A stretch of DNA of 64,000 nucleotides from assembly GCA_024400955.1 (NCBI GenBank), contig JAKSLY010000003.1, positions 1 through 64,000 on the forward strand, read 5' to 3'. Within the stretch, counting starts at the first letter, position 1; each line of letters opens with the position of its first letter. The notes under the pieces were generated by a model, which was not told the DNA's origin, made no database searches, and saw only the letters and a program-made list of their open reading frames with translations. Made by a program: the position numbers and the translations under genes. Positions 49,640 to 57,698 of the stretch are shown here, one piece after another. The stretch is from Treponema sp. GTDB lineage: Bacteria > Spirochaetota > Spirochaetia > Treponematales > Treponemataceae.

Positions 49640-51436
49640 CTAGAGAAGCTTTTCCAGCTGGTCCACAAGGTCGCGGAATGTATCCAATGCAGCCTGCACC
49701 GGCTCTGAGCTTTCCATGTCTACGCCTGCTACGCGAAGGGCTTCAATTGGGTAACGGCTGCCGCCGCTCTTGAGGAACTTGAAGTAGTCTTCCCGTTCCT
49801 GGTCGCCCCCTTGGGTGACGCGTTTTGCAAGGGCAAGGGCTGCAGAAATTCCGGTTGCATACTTGTACACGTAGAATGCATTGTAGAAGTGTGGGATGCG
49901 CAGTCCTTCCATGTCGCTTGATTTTTCAAATACCATTTCAGGACCAAAGTACTGTTCGAGGAGTCCGCGATAGATTCCGCGGATGCTGTCGGTGCTCAGT
50001 GGAATTCCATTTTCAACGGATTCATGGCACTTAAGCTCGAATTCCGCAAACATGGTCTGACGGTGAAGGGTAGCCAGTATGTCGCTTGCACGCATGGCAA
50101 GAAGGTACTTCTTCATTTCGTCATCCTTGGCATTCTTAAGGAGGTGCTGGAATACAAGTTCCTCGTTGAATGTGGATGCAACTTCCGCCTCAAAAATCGT
50201 GTATTCGTAGCAGCTGAATGGATTGTTCCTTACGCTGTACCATGAGTGCATGCTGTGGCCGCCTTCGTGGGCCATGGTGTAAACGTCGCGGAGCGTGTCC
50301 TCGTCATAGTTAAGGAGGATGTATGGATAGCCTTCGAAGCATCCGCTTGAGAATGCCCCGGAATGCTTTCCCTTGTTTTCAAAGCGGTCGCACCAGCCGC
50401 CAAGGAGTCCGCCGCAAAGAGTGTCGGTGTATTCCTTTCCAAGAACAGCCATGGCATTGCGGCAGATTTCGACTGATTCTTCGTAGGTCACGTGGGATTT
50501 GACGGACTTTACGAGGGGTGCGTATACGTCCCAGTGGCGGAGTTCTTCCACTCCAAGGACCTTCTTGCGGAGCTTGTAGTAGCGGTGAAGGTCAGGAAGG
50601 TTTTTGTGAACCGTGTCGATGAGGTTGTGGTAAACGCTTTCCGGCACCTTGTCTCCGTAGAGGGCGCTGTCGAGGGAAGACTTGTAGCCCCTTGCGCGTG
50701 CGTGGAAAATGTCGTTGTTTACGGAGCCTGAATAAAGGGCAGCCAGGGTGTTGGCGTGCTTTTCAAAAACGTCGTAGAATTTCGTGTATGCTTCCTGGCG
50801 GATTGAACGGTCCTGGTTTTCGAGGAAGTTGCTCCATGTGCTGTGGGTAAGGGGCTTTTCCTTTCCGTCAACGGTTACGGTTCCAAAATTCATGTCCACA
50901 TCGTTGAGCAGGCTGAATGCATTGGATGCCGTCTGGCCCGATTCGCTCTGAAGGGCAAGGATGCGCTCTTCCTTCTCGGAAAGAATGTGGGGCTTTGCGT
51001 GGAGGGCCTTCTGGATGCTGATCCTGTAGTCTGCAAATTCCGGCAGGTCGCACCATGCGTTGATCTTTTCGTCGTCAATGGCAAGGAGTTCCGGGGTAAA
51101 GAAGCTGCACTGGGAACTCATCTGCGTGTATGCCATCATTACCCTGTTGTAGCGTTCCTGGTTGGCACTTTCGCTCTGGTCAGCTTCGTTCATGAGGCTT
51201 GCATAGTGATATACCTTTTCCAGGAGAAGGCTCAGGCGGTCGTCGGCCTTGAGGGCCTGCAGGAGAACGCTGCTTGATTCCCCAAGGCGGCCCTTGAAGG
51301 CCGTGAATTGAGCCGTAAGTTCGGGAATGCGGTTAAGGTCTGATTCCCATTCGGATTCGTCTTTATAAAGCTGTGTCAGGTCCCACTTGTATTCAGCAGG
51401 GACGTCTTTTCTCAATGGAATTGTTTCGTTACTCAT
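49640..51436 (-). CDS. pepF: Oligoendopeptidase F
   Basis: 598 residues, usual length. M3-family zinc metallopeptidase of the cytoplasm that cuts short peptides of about 7-17 residues. The zinc motif HEGGHSMHSW stands at about 385-394 (HExxH with Gly-Gly in the middle), with the third ligand Glu in the downstream EAEVASTFNE segment. The N-terminal helical lobe and the C-terminal GGSRYPIEALRVAGVDM are typical. AGGTGG ribosome site. Stands alone on the minus strand, with a possible promoter AGGACA-17-TATACT. Confidence 0.95.
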   Translation of the reverse strand: MSNETIPLRKDVPAEYKWDLTQLYKDESEWESDLNRIPELTAQFTAFKGRLGESSSVLLQALKADDRLSLLLEKVYHYASLMNEADQSESANQERYNRVMMAYTQMSSQCSFFTPELLAIDDEKINAWCDLPEFADYRISIQKALHAKPHILSEKEERILALQSESGQTASNAFSLLNDVDMNFGTVTVDGKEKPLTHSTWSNFLENQDRSIRQEAYTKFYDVFEKHANTLAALYSGSVNNDIFHARARGYKSSLDSALYGDKVPESVYHNLIDTVHKNLPDLHRYYKLRKKVLGVEELRHWDVYAPLVKSVKSHVTYEESVEICRNAMAVLGKEYTDTLCGGLLGGWCDRFENKGKHSGAFSSGCFEGYPYILLNYDEDTLRDVYTMAHEGGHSMHSWYSVRNNPFSCYEYTIFEAEVASTFNEELVFQHLLKNAKDDEMKKYLLAMRASDILATLHRQTMFAEFELKCHESVENGIPLSTDSIRGIYRGLLEQYFGPEMVFEKSSDMEGLRIPHFYNAFYVYKYATGISAALALAKRVTQGGDQEREDYFKFLKSGGSRYPIEALRVAGVDMESSEPVQAALDTFRDLVDQLEKLL

Positions 51437-51476
51437 GATGCCACCTAGTATAGTAAATTTTGCTTTTTTTGTCCTG

Positions 51477-51595
51477 CGTTAGCGATGTGAAGGGCGCCCA
51501 TGGCGGCCACTGGAACGGAGTGAAGCGGCTGGAGCGAAAGCGGAACCCGGAACGTAGCGGCGGGCGCGAACCGCAGGTGAGCGCCGGCAACGCCC
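51477..51595 (+). repeat. Intergenic element family C/D, middle copy (about 119 bases)
   Basis: Starts GCGTTAGCGATGTGAAGG and ends GCCGGCAACGCCC, G+C-rich, containing ACGTAGCGGCGGGCGCGAAC, which resembles the core of repeat B (GCGTAGCGGCGGGCCGCGAA). It sits between pepF and the activase promoter and has no ORF of note. Confidence 0.75.
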
Positions 51596-51605
51596 AGGTG
51601 GCTTG

Positions 51606-51634
51606 TTGCACAATTATTTTTTCACATATATAAT
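51606..51634 (+). promoter_or_regulatory. Promoter of the activase gene
   Basis: TTGCAC, 17-base spacer, TATAAT, leader about 40 bases with GCAGGG before the ATG at 51682. The -35 starts 10 bases after the intergenic element ends. Confidence 0.75.
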
Positions 51635-51681
51635 AGTAGAATTAGCGGTTTTTCCGCAAAACAAGCATCAGGCAGGGTTAT

Positions 51682-54600
51682 ATGGTAGCTGATTCTTTGG
51701 GAAACATTACATCTTTGAAACCGGTCATTAAGCCTATCCGCATGGGTATTGACGTTGGTTCCACAACTGTTAAGGTTGTTGCTCTCGGTGACAATGATGA
51801 ACTTTTGTACGGAGCCTACGAGAGGCACAGGGCAGACATCAGGAATACCATCATTGCTGTTGTCAACAAGGCTTTTGATACTCTTGAAGGGCTTTTTCCG
51901 GCTAAGGAGAACCAGACTGTCAGCGTTAAGGTTACGGGGTCAGGCGGTCTTTCCGTTTCCCAGTGGCTTAACATTCCCTTCATTCAGGAAGTTGTTGCCG
52001 CTACCACTGCCGTGCGTAAGATAATTCCACAGACGGATGTTGTAATTGAACTTGGCGGTGAAGATGCCAAGATTACATATTTTAAGGGCGGCGTTGAGCA
52101 GCGCATGAACGGGACCTGTGCCGGAGGGACCGGGGCTTTCATCGACCAGATGGCTGCCCTTCTTGAAACCGATGCTTCCGGACTTAACGAGCTTGCCCGG
52201 GGTGCCACAACCATTTATCCTATTGCCGCCCGTTGCGGTGTTTTTGCAAAGACTGACGTTCAGCCGCTGATTAACGAGGGTGCACGCCGTGAGGATATTG
52301 CCGCTTCCATTTTCCAGGCTGTCGTTTCCCAGACGATTTCAGGCCTTGCATGCGGTAAGCCTATCCGCGGTAACGTTGCATTCCTTGGAGGCCCGCTGCA
52401 CTTCCTGGACCAGCTTCGCGAGCGTTTTGTTGTTACCCTTAAGCTTAAGGATGATGAACAGATTGTTCCAGAAAACAGCCAGCTTTTTGTTGCTTCCGGT
52501 GCAGCCTTTTCTGCCGAGCGTGAGATCAAGTGGATCAATGCAAAGGGGGAGGACGCTCCTGCCGTGTTCCCTACCATTAAGGAATTCCGTGCAAGCCTTA
52601 CCAATCTTGTGGGAGCCGAGATGCAGGAAGTTCAGCGCCTTGAACCGCTTTTTACTTCCCAGGAAGAACTTGATGAATTCAACCAGAGGCACCTGACGGA
52701 GAAGGCCCTTGTGGGAGAACTGGACAAGACTGAAGGCCCGGTTTTCCTTGGCCTTGATGCAGGTTCCACAACGACAAAGGCTGTCCTTACCGATACGGAA
52801 GGAAGAATCCTCTGGAGGTTCTACGACGTCAATGCAGGTAATCCTGTTGACCTTGCCGTAAAGGTCTTGAAGAAGCTTTATTCAATCCTTCCGTCAAAGT
52901 GCTATATTGCCCGCGCCGTTTCCACAGGTTACGGTGAGGCCCTTTTCCAGGCTGCCCTTGGTGTTGATGCAGGTGAAGTTGAGACCATCACCCATTATCG
53001 TGCTGCGGATTTCTTTGTTCCTGGTGTTGAATTCCTCCTGGACATTGGCGGTCAGGACATGAAGTGCCTTCGCATGAAGAATGGGGCCATTGTTTCCATT
53101 CAGCTTAACGAAGCCTGTTCTGCAGGTTGCGGTTCCTTCCTTGACAATTTTGCCCGTACCATGGGCATGAGCGTTCAGGAGTTTTCAAAGATTGCCCTCA
53201 TGGCAAAGAAGCCAGTTGACCTTGGAACAAGATGTACGGTTTTCATGAACAGCCGTGTTAAGCAGGCACAGAAGGAAGGTGCGGAAGTTGCGGACATTTC
53301 TGCAGGACTTTCATATTCGGTAATCAAGAATGCGCTTTTTAAGGTAATCAAGCTCCGCCGCGCAAGTGAAATCGGCACCAAGGTTGTGGTTCAGGGTGGA
53401 ACCTTCTTTAACGATGCAGTTCTCCGTGCCTTTGAAAAGATTGCCGGGGTTAACGTTTACCGCCCTGATGTGGCCGGCCTTATGGGTGCCTACGGAAGTG
53501 CCCTCATTGCCCAGGATCAGTGGGAAGACCTGCGCCGTCCAAAGCCGGATGATCCGGACCAGACTCCAAAATTCGTAAAGTCAAACATTGCAACCCTTGA
53601 CCAGCTTGAAAAGTTCAACGTTCAGCTTGAACTCAGGCGCTGCGGCAAGTGCTCTAACAACTGTCTTTTGACCATCAACACCTTTACGACCGGTGAAGGC
53701 GACGACAAGGTTTCAAGAAAATTCATAACCGGCAACAGGTGTGAGCGCGGTGCGGAAATAGAAGAGGATTCTTCTGCAAAGACCAAGCTTGTGGATGCAA
53801 GCAACAAGGCCAATACCAAGGGTGCTGAAGGAAACGAAAAGCTGCCCAACCTTTTTGAATGGAAGTACAAGAGGCTTTTCAGCTATGTTCCACTTAAGGC
53901 GGAGGATGCTCCCATGGGCGATGTTGGAATTCCACGCGTCCTCAACATGTACGAGAACTATCCGCTGTGGTTCACCTTCTTTACGAAGCTTGGTTTCCGC
54001 GTAAAGCTTTCTCCACGTTCCAGCCGTGCAATATATGAGAAGGGGCTTGAAACAATTCCGTCTGAGTCTGTCTGCTATCCTGGAAAGATCAGCCACGGTC
54101 ATGTGGAAAGCCTTTTGCAGCAGGGAATAAGGTTCATCTTCTATCCTTGCGTTCCTTATGAAAAGATTGAGGATTCCGGTGCGGGTAACCATTACAACTG
54201 TCCGATCGTAACAAGCTATCCTGAAGTTCTCCGCAACAACGTGGACCGCCTGCGACAGGATGAAAACATTTTCTTCATGAATCCGTTCCTTCCGATTTAT
54301 GATAAGCCGCGTCTCAAGGAAAGGCTTTTTGAGGAACTTTCAAGGCGGTTTGTGAACATTTCACGCAAGCAGGTGAACGATGCCCTTGATGCAGCCTGGG
54401 ACGAGCAGGAAAAATTCAAGAGGGAAGTGCAGGAGAAGGGAGAGGAAGCCCTGGAAGAAACCATTACCCGCGGCGGTAACGGTATTGTTCTTGCAGGCCG
54501 TCCATATCACCTGGATCCTGAGATCAACCACGGCATTCCGGAAATGATCAACGGTCTTGGCATGGCAGTCTTTACGGAAGATTCAGTTGCACATCTTGGT

Positions 54601-56280
54601 TCAATTGAGCGACCGCTTCGCATCATTGACCAGTGGACATATCACAACAGGCTTTACAGGGCCGGTGCATTCGTCAGCGGCATGGCAAACCTTGAGCTTG
54701 TCCAGCTTACTTCATTTGGATGCGGACTTGATGCGGTTACTGCCGACCAGGTTGACGAGATCATGAAGGCCAAGAGCCGCATGTACACCCTCATCAAGAT
54801 TGACGAAGGTTCAAACCTTGGTGCAGTCAGGATCAGGATCCGTTCCCTTATTGCAGCCGTCCGTGCCCGCGAGAGAAACCGCGTCAAACTTACGGTCAAG
54901 TCTGCAGCCTACAAGCGCCAGGTGTTCACCAAGGAGATGAAGTACAAGCATACGATCCTTGCACCTCAGATGAGTCCGATTCACTTCCGCCTTGTCCAGC
55001 AGGCCTTCAGGCATACGGGCTACAACTTCGTGATTCTTGATGCAGTTGATCCGGCAGCAATTGAAACCGGACTTAAGTACGTGAACAACGACGCATGCTA
55101 TCCGTCGATTCTTGTTGCGGGGCAGATGATCTCGGCCCTTCAGAGCGGAAAGTATGACGTCAACAATACAAGCCTTATGGTTACCCAGACTGGTGGTGGA
55201 TGCCGTGCAACAAACTACATCGGCTTCATCCGCCGTGCCCTCGTGGATGCAGGATTCTCCCAGGTTCCTGTAATCAGCCTGAGCGCCCAGGGATTTGAGT
55301 CAAACCCTGGATTCAAGCTTGGACCTGCACTGCTTATCCGTGCCATGCGTGCCCTGGTTCTGGGGGACCTTTTGATGAGGGTTCTCTACAGGACAAGGCC
55401 TTACGAAGCCGAAAGCGGAAGTGCAAACGCCCTTTACGAAAAATGGAATGCAAGGTGCGAGATGGGGCTTAAGTCGTTGAGCCACTTTAAGTACAAGTCC
55501 CTTATCCGCGGCATCATCCGTGACTTTGACCGCCTGCCGTTGCTTCCGGTTAAAAAGCCGCGCGTTGGCGTCGTAGGAGAAATCCTCGTCAAGTTCCATC
55601 CGACGGCAAACAACCAGATTGTCAACGTCATCGAGAGGGAAGGTGCAGAATGCGTCATGCCGGACCTTATGGACTTTTTCTTCTATACATTCTCTACGGG
55701 AATCTTCCGCCATCAGGAACTGGCATTCCCAAAGAAGACGGAAAAGAATGCTCGCAGGCTGGTTTCAGTCCTGGAACTTTTCCGCGTGTACATGAAGAAG
55801 CAGCTTAGGAAGAGCCGGCGTTTTGATCCGCCACACCTTATCTATGACATGATGAAGGGTGTTGATGACATCGTTCAGCTTGGAAACATTACGGGTGAAG
55901 GCTGGTTCCTTACTGCCGAGATGGTGGAACTGATCCATAGCGGTTGTCCGTCAATTGCCTGCGTTCAGCCTTTTGCATGTCTTCCAAACCACGTTACGGG
56001 AAAGGGCATGATCAAGGAACTCAGGAGACGGTATCCTGATGCAAACATTTCTGCCGTTGACTATGACCCGGGTTCAAGCGAAGTAAACCAGCTTAACCGC
56101 CTTAAGCTTCTGCTTTCAAATGCGCCTGTGGGAAGGCATCCTGATGAATGGGATGACGGCATGATTCACGGGCCGGACAAAACCGTGGTAAAGCCTGAGA
56201 TAATGCTTGCCGAGGGTGCCGCCCAGTTTACGGATCCGGAGCCTGTGGCAATGAAGGATGCGCCTGTAAGCAGGGACTAA
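51682..56280 (+). CDS. Giant 2-hydroxyacyl-CoA dehydratase activase-like protein (two ATPase domains plus HgdB-like part)
   Basis: 1532 codons. Two ASKHA ATPase domains of the HgdC/BadF type in tandem: the first begins MGIDVGSTTVKVVALG (about 21), the second FLGLDAGSTTTKAVLT (about 355). Each carries a Cys region for a shared [4Fe-4S] cluster (NGTCAGGTGAFIDQMA, NEACSAGCGSFLDNFA). A Cys cluster LRRCGKCSNNCLLTIN (about 650) follows, then a DUF2229-type part with PSESVCYPGKISHGHVESLL, and a C-terminal HgdB-like part ending SIACVQPFACLPNHVTGKGM. Members of this giant family are common in anaerobes; their substrate is unknown. No dehydratase subunit genes are adjacent, so the protein may act on its own or on a remote partner. 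Confidence 0.88.
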   Translation: MVADSLGNITSLKPVIKPIRMGIDVGSTTVKVVALGDNDELLYGAYERHRADIRNTIIAVVNKAFDTLEGLFPAKENQTVSVKVTGSGGLSVSQWLNIPFIQEVVAATTAVRKIIPQTDVVIELGGEDAKITYFKGGVEQRMNGTCAGGTGAFIDQMAALLETDASGLNELARGATTIYPIAARCGVFAKTDVQPLINEGARREDIAASIFQAVVSQTISGLACGKPIRGNVAFLGGPLHFLDQLRERFVVTLKLKDDEQIVPENSQLFVASGAAFSAEREIKWINAKGEDAPAVFPTIKEFRASLTNLVGAEMQEVQRLEPLFTSQEELDEFNQRHLTEKALVGELDKTEGPVFLGLDAGSTTTKAVLTDTEGRILWRFYDVNAGNPVDLAVKVLKKLYSILPSKCYIARAVSTGYGEALFQAALGVDAGEVETITHYRAADFFVPGVEFLLDIGGQDMKCLRMKNGAIVSIQLNEACSAGCGSFLDNFARTMGMSVQEFSKIALMAKKPVDLGTRCTVFMNSRVKQAQKEGAEVADISAGLSYSVIKNALFKVIKLRRASEIGTKVVVQGGTFFNDAVLRAFEKIAGVNVYRPDVAGLMGAYGSALIAQDQWEDLRRPKPDDPDQTPKFVKSNIATLDQLEKFNVQLELRRCGKCSNNCLLTINTFTTGEGDDKVSRKFITGNRCERGAEIEEDSSAKTKLVDASNKANTKGAEGNEKLPNLFEWKYKRLFSYVPLKAEDAPMGDVGIPRVLNMYENYPLWFTFFTKLGFRVKLSPRSSRAIYEKGLETIPSESVCYPGKISHGHVESLLQQGIRFIFYPCVPYEKIEDSGAGNHYNCPIVTSYPEVLRNNVDRLRQDENIFFMNPFLPIYDKPRLKERLFEELSRRFVNISRKQVNDALDAAWDEQEKFKREVQEKGEEALEETITRGGNGIVLAGRPYHLDPEINHGIPEMINGLGMAVFTEDSVAHLGSIERPLRIIDQWTYHNRLYRAGAFVSGMANLELVQLTSFGCGLDAVTADQVDEIMKAKSRMYTLIKIDEGSNLGAVRIRIRSLIAAVRARERNRVKLTVKSAAYKRQVFTKEMKYKHTILAPQMSPIHFRLVQQAFRHTGYNFVILDAVDPAAIETGLKYVNNDACYPSILVAGQMISALQSGKYDVNNTSLMVTQTGGGCRATNYIGFIRRALVDAGFSQVPVISLSAQGFESNPGFKLGPALLIRAMRALVLGDLLMRVLYRTRPYEAESGSANALYEKWNARCEMGLKSLSHFKYKSLIRGIIRDFDRLPLLPVKKPRVGVVGEILVKFHPTANNQIVNVIEREGAECVMPDLMDFFFYTFSTGIFRHQELAFPKKTEKNARRLVSVLELFRVYMKKQLRKSRRFDPPHLIYDMMKGVDDIVQLGNITGEGWFLTAEMVELIHSGCPSIACVQPFACLPNHVTGKGMIKELRRRYPDANISAVDYDPGSSEVNQLNRLKLLLSNAPVGRHPDEWDDGMIHGPDKTVVKPEIMLAEGAAQFTDPEPVAMKDAPVSRD

Positions 56281-56294
56281 ATTCTCAAAATCAA

Positions 56295-57698
56295 ATGCCG
56301 ATAATGCAAGAGATGAAGAAGATAATTTTCAAATTAGCACTTGCATTTTCTGTATTCTCGGCATTTGCGGCCTATCATAGCAATTCGGTTCCAGATTCAA
56401 CAGAAATCAGAAAATCAATAATAAACTCATGGCTTAAGGAAGATGTTTCCGTTCTTCGTGAAAAGAAGGAAGAATTCGTACTTGATCCGACGGGGCTTAA
56501 GTTTCAGGTTCGCATGGAGGAATCCAATGACGAATTCTGCATCATCATTGCTCCCCGCAGTGAAATAGACATCAACATGATCAATGGCGACAGTTCAAGG
56601 ATCATGCGTGCCGAGGTTTTCCCAAAAGGGGGAATCGGAAGCTGGATCCTGTACCGCGACAAGAAGAAGGGATTTGCCAAGCGTGCTGAAATTCATTTTA
56701 ACCAGGATTCCGATGTATACATTCAGCTCAGGAACGAGGGGCAGAAGACTTATGCTGACCTTTATGTGAAGGGCTCCTATGCGGCAAAATCAGTTCTTAC
56801 GGGTATGCCCTTTGAGAAGGTCTATACGGCTTCTTTACAGGAAATCCAGGACATGACCAGAAAGTCCATTCCGTGGAACAGGGTTACGGTAAGGCCGGAT
56901 CAATATAACGGCAATCAGGTTCTTATTACGACAGTGCGACAGAACCTTCCGACCATGGAATTCATGGAGGATGCATGCTATGACGAGCGTGGAAAGCTCA
57001 GGTCCATTCTTACGGGGGAACCTTTTATATTCCGCAATGAAAGCGGAGATCCAGTGGAAATGGATACAAGAAAGACCCACTACCTTTGCGGCGCAGGCTT
57101 TGTAAAGTGGATAATCGACGGCATTGTTGAACCTGTTTGCGGGCGTGGTGCCGTCATCCGTGACCTGACGGAACCTACGGTTGAAGACAAGTCCGTGGGA
57201 AAGAACGGAGTAATGTCCCAGCAGTGGAACCTTGGCTTTACCCTGGACTGGTGCCGTAACCTTGCATCCGTTGCCTATGACGTTCGTTCCAGCCGCAGTG
57301 CAAACTATGCAAATGCAGGCCTTGACGTAAACTGGAACTGGTTTGCCCAGGACTTTGAAAACGGAAGATTCGTGAATTCAACAGGCTACATAAAGAACAC
57401 GGGATACAAGGTGGACAATGTAAGGGCTCTCCTTTACCTTCTTGGCTGCACTGAACCGGACTGGTTCTATCTTGCCGCCATCAGGCAGGGAACTAACATT
57501 GACGAAGACGAGCTTGTGTTCAATAACTGTGCCGTAATCGTTCCATATTTTGACAGGAATGGAAGGTTTGCCTGTGTTGTCTTTGAGCAGGGCAGGGAAC
57601 TTTCCATCGATGAATTCGTACAGAAGTACAAGGGTTCATTCGTTCATCTTGAGCGCGTAAAATCTACAGAGGCATTCTTCCCTTATGAAAAAAAATAA
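56295..57698 (+). CDS. Exported protein of unknown function, conserved treponemal type
   Basis: 467 residues from the first ATG; a start at 56313 (MKKIIFKLALAFSVFSAFA) gives a standard signal peptide and is at least as likely. The mature protein is mixed alpha/beta without a lipobox. Stretches such as IPWNRVTVRPDQYNGNQVLI and GGIGSWILYRDKKKGFAKRA are distinctive, but I recognise no enzyme motif. The gene follows the activase after 14 bases and overlaps the next gene by 14 bases, so it is co-translated with the TPR protein and probably works with it in the periplasm. Confidence 0.6.
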   Translation: MPIMQEMKKIIFKLALAFSVFSAFAAYHSNSVPDSTEIRKSIINSWLKEDVSVLREKKEEFVLDPTGLKFQVRMEESNDEFCIIIAPRSEIDINMINGDSSRIMRAEVFPKGGIGSWILYRDKKKGFAKRAEIHFNQDSDVYIQLRNEGQKTYADLYVKGSYAAKSVLTGMPFEKVYTASLQEIQDMTRKSIPWNRVTVRPDQYNGNQVLITTVRQNLPTMEFMEDACYDERGKLRSILTGEPFIFRNESGDPVEMDTRKTHYLCGAGFVKWIIDGIVEPVCGRGAVIRDLTEPTVEDKSVGKNGVMSQQWNLGFTLDWCRNLASVAYDVRSSRSANYANAGLDVNWNWFAQDFENGRFVNSTGYIKNTGYKVDNVRALLYLLGCTEPDWFYLAAIRQGTNIDEDELVFNNCAVIVPYFDRNGRFACVVFEQGRELSIDEFVQKYKGSFVHLERVKSTEAFFPYEKK

